Source: Akkermansiaceae bacterium
GTDB lineage: Bacteria; Verrucomicrobiota; Verrucomicrobiia; Verrucomicrobiales; Akkermansiaceae
Direction: 5' to 3'
NCBI GenBank assembly: GCA_011524615.1
Contig: WTJZ01000264.1
Location: forward strand, 3,570 to 13,064
DNA length: 9,495 nt
The translations under genes were made by a program, and so were the position numbers. Positions 1-5,492 of this stretch are shown here, in pieces; the stretch's first letter is position 1, and each line of letters opens with the position of its first letter. The notes below the pieces were generated by a model. The model was given only the letters and a program-made list of their open reading frames with translations. It searched no databases and was not told where the DNA came from.

Positions 1-1247
1 TCCTGACTCGCTGCCGCGCCCTCTAGGCCATCTAGCACTCGAGCCTTATCACGCTCCGTCTGTAGTCTGCCTAACCACCAGGTTCCTGTATTGGATAGCG
101 CCTTATAATCAAGATCGACAGGATTCTGCGTCGCGAGCAGTGTCCCGAGACCAAAGGCACGCCCCTGCTTCAGAATCGTCATCAGAGGCTTCTTCGATGG
201 TGGGTTCGCAGTCGGAGGCAGGTAACCATAGATCTCATCCATGTAGAGCATCGCTCGGAGAGAGGTCGTCCCTGATTGCGCACGCATCCACCCCAACATC
301 TGGTTCAGTAAGAGCGAGACAAAGAACATCCGCTCCTGATCCGAGAGGTGTGCAATCGAGAAGATCGACATCCGCGGCTTGCCCTCCGGGGTGTACATAA
401 AGTTCTCCATCTCTAACGACGGCCCCTCTAGCCAAGTCGAGAAACCTGGAGACGCGAGCAGTCCATTAAACTTAAGCGCCAGGGATTGACGATCCTTCTT
501 ATCAATAAAGGACTCCAGATCAAGAACCCCGATTTTATCAAATGGAGGCTTCTGCACCTGACGGATCAATGACTCCAGCGTTAAGTCTGTCTCCTGTTGC
601 CAGCAGGTCTGCAGGATCGTTCCAAGCAAGATCGCCTCTGGACTCTGAATCGGATCCGCATCCACTCCAACGAGTGAAAGCAGAGACGAGACGGTCGACT
701 CAATCCGATCACCGAGCAACTCCCCATCATCGATCACCTCGAATGGTGGAGCCGCCAATGACCCGAGAATCGAAACTGGTACTCCAGCCTTCGACCCCGG
801 CGTAAAGATATTAATATCGACCTTATCACGGAAGCTCTGCACCCGCTCCGCTGGCTGCCCCCAACTCGCGATCCCATCCTTCCACATCTCTGCCGTAGAG
901 GCTGCATACTCTGCAGGGGTCTTCCCCTTCTTACGAGCATCATCAGTATTGATCCATGGCTCAAAGTCTGAGGACTCAAACTCAGGAAAGGTCAGCATCA
1001 TATTGGCAATGTCGCCCTTAGGATCGATAATGATTGCAGGGATATTATCCATCGCTGCCTCCTCGAGGAGAGAGATACAGAGTCCTGTCTTTCCTGATCC
1101 CGTCATCCCCAAGACGACCCCATGAGTCACGAGGTCCTTAGAATCATAGAGAACGAGCTCATCTTGCAGCTCTCCCTCCTGGAGATCATATTCTCGTCCG
1201 AGATAGAACTTCCCCATCTTCTCATAATCTTCTGTGTTGATGTCCAT
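1..1247 (-). CDS. HerA/FtsK-like ATP-binding protein, N-terminal part (3' end outside window)
   Basis: I read about 415 codons from ATG at 1247 leftwards with no stop, so the C-terminus is missing. The P-loop is GMTGSGKT at residues 47-54. It is followed by IIIDPKGD at 72-79, the 'DPKGD' signature of HerA/VirB4-type ATPases. A Walker B-like LYMDEIYGYLP carries D337-E338, then ATQNP (Q374, N375) and a TWWLGRLQTERDK segment. These elements fit a hexameric RecA-fold pump or translocase domain of the HerA/DUF87 type. The substrate is unknown; members of this broad group act on DNA or proteins. An in-frame ATG at 1304, right after a stop, would add 19 residues with no family look, so 1247 is preferred; neither start has a good Shine-Dalgarno. 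The gene is divergent from alr with a 136 bp gap. The ATPase class is secure; the cellular job is not. Confidence 0.85.
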   Translation of the reverse strand, partial: MDINTEDYEKMGKFYLGREYDLQEGELQDELVLYDSKDLVTHGVVLGMTGSGKTGLCISLLEEAAMDNIPAIIIDPKGDIANMMLTFPEFESSDFEPWINTDDARKKGKTPAEYAASTAEMWKDGIASWGQPAERVQSFRDKVDINIFTPGSKAGVPVSILGSLAAPPFEVIDDGELLGDRIESTVSSLLSLVGVDADPIQSPEAILLGTILQTCWQQETDLTLESLIRQVQKPPFDKIGVLDLESFIDKKDRQSLALKFNGLLASPGFSTWLEGPSLEMENFMYTPEGKPRMSIFSIAHLSDQERMFFVSLLLNQMLGWMRAQSGTTSLRAMLYMDEIYGYLPPTANPPSKKPLMTILKQGRAFGLGTLLATQNPVDLDYKALSNTGTWWLGRLQTERDKARVLDGLEGAAASQ

Positions 1248-1314
1248 ACTTCTATAGACACTATTGCAGGGGAAAAGGACACGGTAAAGTGTGAGGATTC
1301 CCATTCAGGGTAGC

Positions 1315-1349
1315 GACAAAAGGAAGCGCACCTCATTTTTTCCTTTGTC
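1315..1349. repeat. Imperfect inverted repeat in the ATPase/alr divergent spacer
   Basis: GACAAAAGGAA (1315-1325) pairs with TTCCTTTGTC (1340-1349) with one bulged A, leaving a 14-nt loop. It lies between two divergent genes, 35 bp before the alr start, so it could be an operator or a leader hairpin. No known operator consensus is recognised. The rest of the spacer (1248-1383) shows no promoter I would defend. Confidence 0.35.
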
Positions 1350-1373
1350 AGTAATTGCACCAACAGGTTAGAT

Positions 1374-1380
1374 GGAGGGA
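1374..1380 (+). promoter_or_regulatory. Strong Shine-Dalgarno that decides the alr start
   Basis: GGAGGGA lies just upstream of ATG 1384, with 5 nt between the GGAGG core and the start codon. An in-frame ATG at 1372 overlaps this element and would add only MEGT, so 1384 is the better start. This is the only clear Shine-Dalgarno among the genes in the window. Confidence 0.75.
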
Positions 1381-1383
1381 ACC

Positions 1384-2481
1384 ATGGCCATCTCACCTCC
1401 TAGAGCATGGGCCGAGATCGATCTCGACGCCCTTAGACATAACTTCCGCTTTGCCCAGGCTCAATCCGGCGGGCAAGAGGTCATGGCGGTGGTCAAGGCT
1501 AACGCCTACGGACATGGGGTCCGAGAAGTGATCAAGGCTCTCGAACCACTCCAGCCCTCCTTCTACGGGGTAGCAAATGTCTTCGAAGCGCGCGAAGTCC
1601 GCGCCCTCCTCCCTGAGGCTCGGATCTACCTCCTGGGAGTAGCGAACCCCTCTGAATATGAAGAACTCGTCGCTCACGACTACACCCCATGTGCCTCGAG
1701 CATGGCCGAGTTACACACCTTTGGCGAACTCGCGGCTCGCTACCAAAAGACGCTCCGAATCCACCTCGCTATCGATACAGGCATGGGGCGTGGCGGGTTC
1801 CTCCCTGACACCGCAGAACTAGAAGAGGCTCTCGCCTACCAGCATTCCCATCTAGAGATCGAGGGTATCGGCTCTCATCTCCCCGTCGCGGATGAGGACC
1901 CCACCTTTACCGAGCAACAGTTTCAGCGCTTTGCCTCCATCAGTAAGCCTGACCTCCGATACCGTCACCTAGCGAACTCCGCAGGACTCCTTCATTACGC
2001 AGACTATGGGTTGAATCTCGTACGCCCTGGCCTCATGCTCTACGGCGTCTCCCCCTTGCCAGAATACCAGGCTCAACTCAAGCCAGTCATGCGACTCTGC
2101 TCCCGCATCTCGCTCATCAGAGACATCCCAGCAGGGCACGGAATCTCCTATGGGCGCACCTTTATCACACAGCGGGACTCACGCATCGCCACCATCGGGA
2201 TCGGATATGCAGACGGGTATCACCGATCTCTCTCCGGACGTGGGGCGCAGGTCTCTCTCCGTGGCGTCACCGCACCAGTCATCGGACGCGTGACCATGGA
2301 TCAGATCATGGTAGATGTCACCGATGTCCCAGAGTGCTATGCAGGAGACATTGTCGAACTCTTCGGCACGGAGATCTCAGTCTCCACCCTCGCTCAGCAA
2401 GCGGGCACCATCCCATGGGAACTCTTCACCGGAATCGCCCCTAGAGTGCAGCGGATCGTCCAGACTACTGACCGAGCATGA
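1384..2481 (+). CDS. alr: Alanine racemase
   Basis: This is a PLP-dependent fold-type III racemase that interconverts L- and D-alanine in the cytoplasm to supply D-Ala for peptidoglycan. The product is 365 residues, normal for the family. WAEIDLDALRHN opens the barrel. The PLP lysine is K38 in VVKANAYGHG and the second catalytic base is Y256 in GISYGRTF. Also present are IDTGMGRGGF, the family's phosphate/pyridine contact region, IGYADGY, and GRVTMDQIMVDVT in the C-terminal beta domain. The gene is complete. It is divergent from the HerA-like ATPase, and its last 17 bp overlap the convergent kinase gene. No other cell-wall gene adjoins it. Codon use is strongly biased to CTC/ATC/GTC, as in the other housekeeping genes here. 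Assignment is secure. Confidence 0.97.
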   Translation: MAISPPRAWAEIDLDALRHNFRFAQAQSGGQEVMAVVKANAYGHGVREVIKALEPLQPSFYGVANVFEAREVRALLPEARIYLLGVANPSEYEELVAHDYTPCASSMAELHTFGELAARYQKTLRIHLAIDTGMGRGGFLPDTAELEEALAYQHSHLEIEGIGSHLPVADEDPTFTEQQFQRFASISKPDLRYRHLANSAGLLHYADYGLNLVRPGLMLYGVSPLPEYQAQLKPVMRLCSRISLIRDIPAGHGISYGRTFITQRDSRIATIGIGYADGYHRSLSGRGAQVSLRGVTAPVIGRVTMDQIMVDVTDVPECYAGDIVELFGTEISVSTLAQQAGTIPWELFTGIAPRVQRIVQTTDRA

Positions 2482-4081
2482 CATACTCGTCAAACTCCAG
2501 GGCATCCATCTCACGATAACTCGCCACAATGGATCTAAGCTTACGAGCGAGATCTGGCTCAGCCTCTTTGACCTCTTTTGCCTTCTCTCTAACTTGTTGG
2601 ATCGCATCATCCTTCACGGCGAGAAGCTGGTCATTATAGGATTGGCTCAGTTGCTTCTGACGGTCGACATAGGACTGCAGCGTCTGCTTAGCCGTTCCGG
2701 TGATCCCCTTAGCAAAGACCACTGACTGTAGCACACCCTCTGCTTGCACAATCTTGAAGTACGTATTCACCGCCTCCGTCGCCTTCTCCTTTTCCTCTCC
2801 CTCTAGGGTCTTCAACCACTGTGCCATAGCCCACTTGGCCTCGACTAATAGCTTGATATTATCCTCTTCACTCGACTCACGCTTATGGGCGATCGCCTTT
2901 GACGCACGTAGCATCACAGCCTTCTCAAAGACCTCGATATCGATAGATGGCGCCACCTCCACCGGCTCAACAAACGATTCAATGTCAGTCACCACCGGCT
3001 CGACCTCAGGCGTCTCTTCCGCTCCTCCACCGGTGAAGATCACAATCCCTCCAATCACGAGTACCGCAGCCAGACTGCACATCAGTAGAATCCCATTTTG
3101 AGTAGCAAAGAAGTTCTTCGTCACCACTTGTGGCGGCTTTTCATACACTGGTGCCGCTTCGATAAAGTGCTCTTCCATCCCATCTAATGGATCAAGATCC
3201 GTAGACTTGACACTCACCTTCCCTGTAATCAGGGCTGGTGCAGCCTCACGTAGTAAACTCTCACCCGCTTCCGACGCCTGCTGAATCTTTGATAGATCCG
3301 TGATGAAGGCCTTCATGTGAGGGTAGCGTAGGTCCGGGTCTCTCGCTAGTGCCTTCTTCAAGACAGGATCGAAGATCGGATTCAACTGCTTGAACTTCTG
3401 GCTAGGCGGAATATAGAGCGAGTCTGGAAGACACCCTGTTAAGAGCTCGTAGAAGATCGCGCCGATCGAATAGATGTCTGAGCGCTCATCAATCGCATGC
3501 GGATTATTCAGCACCTCCGGAGCGGTATAACCTGGTGTCCCGAAGATCACCTTCCCCTCCTCAGACTCACCAGTTTCATGCGCGAGGCCAAAGTCACAGA
3601 GCTTAGGAAAGGCCGTCTGATCGAGCAGAATATTCGCTGGCTTGATATCTCGGTGAATCATTCCTGAGTCGTGGATACTTTTGACCCCTTCTGCGACTCC
3701 GAGAGCGACTCGGATCGCCGTCTCTGGCTCGATCTTCTCGCCATGAGCTGAGTGGTGCAGAGACTTCCCCTCTACCAGTTCCATCAGGATGTAGAGCATC
3801 CCGTCAACCTCACCGATCTCATAGAAATCCACAAGGTTAGGGTGCTTCATCTTAGCCATGATAGCGGCCTCATCTTTGAACTGCTGGTTATACCCTGGAT
3901 CAGAGGTCATCTCACGAGGGAGAATCTTGATCGCCACAGGATTCCCTGACGGCTTCTCCTCTGCTTGGTACACCGCCCCCATTCCACCTGCCGCAATGAA
4001 GGAAATGATGGTAAACTCTGGGAAAAACGGTTGGAGCTCTTGTACGGACAGAGGGGTAAATTGGGGAGCTTCGGCAGTCAT
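2465..4081 (-). CDS. Membrane-anchored Hanks-type Ser/Thr protein kinase
   Basis: The product is 538 residues. A cytoplasmic kinase domain spans about residues 25-270. Its glycine loop is AAGGMGAVY (30-38), with Ala in place of the usual first Gly. It has K52 in VAIKIL, the helix C glutamate E71, HRDIKPANILL with catalytic D145, DFG at 163-165, the activation-loop end GTPGYTAPE (181-189) and DIYSIGAIFYELLTG (202-216). All residues needed for catalysis are present, so it should be active. A linker leads to one hydrophobic membrane segment (about 331-349). After it comes a roughly 190-residue, charged, mostly helical region that probably lies outside the inner membrane. It resembles neither PASTA nor any repeat I know, so the signal is unknown. 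The ATG at 4081 lacks a Shine-Dalgarno; the upstream DNA is A+T-rich. It is divergent from the globin gene, and its 3' end overlaps alr. The substrate is unknown. Confidence 0.95.
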   Translation of the reverse strand: MTAEAPQFTPLSVQELQPFFPEFTIISFIAAGGMGAVYQAEEKPSGNPVAIKILPREMTSDPGYNQQFKDEAAIMAKMKHPNLVDFYEIGEVDGMLYILMELVEGKSLHHSAHGEKIEPETAIRVALGVAEGVKSIHDSGMIHRDIKPANILLDQTAFPKLCDFGLAHETGESEEGKVIFGTPGYTAPEVLNNPHAIDERSDIYSIGAIFYELLTGCLPDSLYIPPSQKFKQLNPIFDPVLKKALARDPDLRYPHMKAFITDLSKIQQASEAGESLLREAAPALITGKVSVKSTDLDPLDGMEEHFIEAAPVYEKPPQVVTKNFFATQNGILLMCSLAAVLVIGGIVIFTGGGAEETPEVEPVVTDIESFVEPVEVAPSIDIEVFEKAVMLRASKAIAHKRESSEEDNIKLLVEAKWAMAQWLKTLEGEEKEKATEAVNTYFKIVQAEGVLQSVVFAKGITGTAKQTLQSYVDRQKQLSQSYNDQLLAVKDDAIQQVREKAKEVKEAEPDLARKLRSIVASYREMDALEFDEYVMLGQ

Positions 4082-4177
4082 ATTATCGGTGAATTAATAT
4101 TTTTATACGTTCTCAATAACTCAGTGATGATGAACACGGCATGAAGGCACAACAGATACATATTTGTTCTTCCTATC

Positions 4178-4203
4178 TGACAATCCTGAGAGTAGGACTG
4201 TCA
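4178..4203. repeat. Inverted repeat just upstream of the globin gene
   Basis: TGACAATCCT (4178-4187) and AGGACTGTCA (4194-4203) form a 10-bp stem with one A-C mismatch and a 6-nt loop, ending 10 bp before the globin ATG. It could be a dimeric regulator site for the kinase/globin spacer or an mRNA leader hairpin. It also contains the only AGGA near the globin start, which is too far away (16 nt) to be a normal Shine-Dalgarno. The remainder of the 4082-4213 spacer is A+T-rich with no promoter I can assign firmly. Confidence 0.5.
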
Positions 4204-4213
4204 CGTCAATATC

Positions 4214-4591
4214 ATGAACGAGGAAGAAAATCATAAGCTAACTACCATAAGTAGAGATGAAATCATACAGATTGCGAGTCATTTTTACAGATTAGTGAAA
4301 CAAGATGACCTCATTGGCAAGATGTACCCAGAGGATGATTGGGATGGTTCCGAAGAACGCCTCCGTGATTTCCTCCTCTTCCGCCTAATCGGAGAACAAG
4401 ATTACCTCGTCAAACGGGGTCACCCACGTCTCAGAATGCGTCACGCACGCTTCTTCATCGGCAAGAAGGAGAGCGACCGCTGGATGGATCTCATGGACCA
4501 AGCCATGCGCGACACTGGCATTCCAGAGACCGAATTTATCAAGCTCCATAACTTCTTCCACGGAGTCGCAGAATTCATGAGAAACCACTAA
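4214..4591 (+). CDS. Group II truncated haemoglobin (trHbO type)
   Basis: This is a 125-residue 2-on-2 globin, the normal length for the family. It aligns by eye with mycobacterial trHbO. Tyr B10 is Y25 in HFYRLV, Tyr CD1 is Y38 in MYPEDDW, the proximal haem-ligand His F8 is H77 in RGHPRLRMRHARF, and Trp G8 is W90 in SDRWMDLM. These residues define group II globins, which bind O2 tightly and are linked to O2/NO or peroxide chemistry and redox sensing in the cytoplasm. The exact role here is not shown. There is no Shine-Dalgarno before ATG 4214. It ends 7 bp before the CPBP protease gene, indicating one transcript. The first 30 codons are A+T-rich and the remainder abruptly takes the C-rich codon style of the neighbours. 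The family call is secure. Confidence 0.95.
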   Translation: MNEEENHKLTTISRDEIIQIASHFYRLVKQDDLIGKMYPEDDWDGSEERLRDFLLFRLIGEQDYLVKRGHPRLRMRHARFFIGKKESDRWMDLMDQAMRDTGIPETEFIKLHNFFHGVAEFMRNH

Positions 4592-4598
4592 GCCAACC

Positions 4599-5444
4599 AT
4601 GACCGAACTCACCATCTACCAAACCATCTTCTGGTCTCTCGCGACCCTCCTTGCCTTCTACATTGTCCCCAAGGCGGCCTTCCACTTTCAGCGCCTAGTG
4701 AAGGCGGTCAAAAATGGGGAGACCATCTCTGAACCATCTCAGAACGGGGTCCCTACTGCCCATATCAATGTCGTTGACGTCGCCGCCGTTGCCCTCCTCT
4801 TCTGCTTCTTCTGGATGGGTCTCTCCCAGAAGGCCTCCGCAGAACCGGTCGAAACCAGAGACTTCACCCTTGGAGTTCTCTTAGGTAACTTCATCGGACA
4901 GCTCATGCTGATAGGACTCATCTGTGTCATCTGGATCTTCCGCGTAAACCTCGTCGAACAGTTCGGACTCTCGCTCCGTGGACGCTGGCGCACCCTCTGG
5001 TGGAGCCCTGCGATCTTCGTCGCCTGCCTCGTCTTCACGAATATCATTATCAAGCTCCAGTACTTCGAATTCGTCAAGGGCCTCAATGATGGCCCCGTCC
5101 TCCAGCAGGCGGTACAAGTCCTCCAAGAATGCTCCGACCCAGCGATACTCACCATGCTCGCCATGGTCGCCTGCATCGGAGCGCCGCTCTCAGAGGAAGT
5201 TCTCTTCCGTGGCTACCTCTTCCCCGTCATTAAGAAGTACTCCTCCCCATGGTTCGCCATCATCTTCTCAGGTGCGATCTTCTCCCTCATCCACTATAAC
5301 CTCGCAGCCTTACCGACCCTCTTCCTCATGGGATGCCTCCTCGCCCTCTCTTACGAGCGCACCAAGAGCCTCTGGGTCCCGATCATCGCCCATACTCTAT
5401 TCAACTCCGCCACTACTATTGCCCAGTTACTTGGTAAATATTAA
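4599..5444 (+). CDS. CPBP-family intramembrane metalloprotease (CAAX/Abi type)
   Basis: This 281-residue polytopic inner-membrane protein has hydrophobic stretches at about 8-24, 60-76, 90-114, 134-152, 183-197, 218-231, 234-250 and 258-275. The three family motifs are present in order: E199-E200 and R204 in SEEVLFRG, H232 in FSLIHYN, and H265 with N269 in HTLFN. The glutamates and histidines are the expected metal and water ligands of Rce1/CPBP glutamyl proteases, so it looks catalytically intact. Bacterial members process prenyl-like or peptide substrates, confer bacteriocin self-immunity, or have no known substrate. No bacteriocin or prenylated-peptide gene lies nearby, so the substrate is open. 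It starts 7 bp after the globin stop without a Shine-Dalgarno, which suggests translational coupling. The gap to the next gene is 47 bp. Confidence 0.93.
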   Translation: MTELTIYQTIFWSLATLLAFYIVPKAAFHFQRLVKAVKNGETISEPSQNGVPTAHINVVDVAAVALLFCFFWMGLSQKASAEPVETRDFTLGVLLGNFIGQLMLIGLICVIWIFRVNLVEQFGLSLRGRWRTLWWSPAIFVACLVFTNIIIKLQYFEFVKGLNDGPVLQQAVQVLQECSDPAILTMLAMVACIGAPLSEEVLFRGYLFPVIKKYSSPWFAIIFSGAIFSLIHYNLAALPTLFLMGCLLALSYERTKSLWVPIIAHTLFNSATTIAQLLGKY

Positions 5445-5477
5445 AGTTGCATAATCAACGCGATTAGGAAATAGAGT

Positions 5478-5492
5478 TGACTGCATCAGTCA
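5478..5492. repeat. Short perfect hairpin between two candidate start codons
   Basis: TGACTG (5478-5483) and CAGTCA (5487-5492) form a 6-bp stem around CAT. It spans the region from the possible TTG start (5477) to the first base of ATG 5492. An AGGA at 5466-5469 suits the TTG start (7 nt spacing) rather than the ATG. It may affect initiation, but it is short enough to be chance. Confidence 0.3.

Noticed and set aside
140..805. Two plus-strand frames opposite the HerA-like ATPase
   Set aside because: Ser/Arg-rich shadows. The minus strand reads continuously with Walker motifs through this region.
1345..1373. TTGTCA and TTAGAT with 17 bp between them as an alr promoter
   Set aside because: The -10 match is poor (3 of 6), and transcription would start inside the Shine-Dalgarno, leaving it useless.
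4739..5176. 145-codon minus-strand frame over the CPBP gene
   Set aside because: It is antisense to a gene with clear catalytic motifs, has a low-complexity shadow composition and no recognisable domain.
4599..5444. CPBP gene as part of an abortive-infection or bacteriocin immunity system
   Set aside because: No bacteriocin, toxin, restriction or phage-related gene adjoins it; the old 'Abi' family name is not evidence for defence.
4978..5454. 158-codon plus-strand frame rich in Ser
   Set aside because: It lies over the CPBP protease in another frame, and its Ser/Pro/Arg-rich composition is the usual shadow of C-rich coding DNA. No domain is visible.
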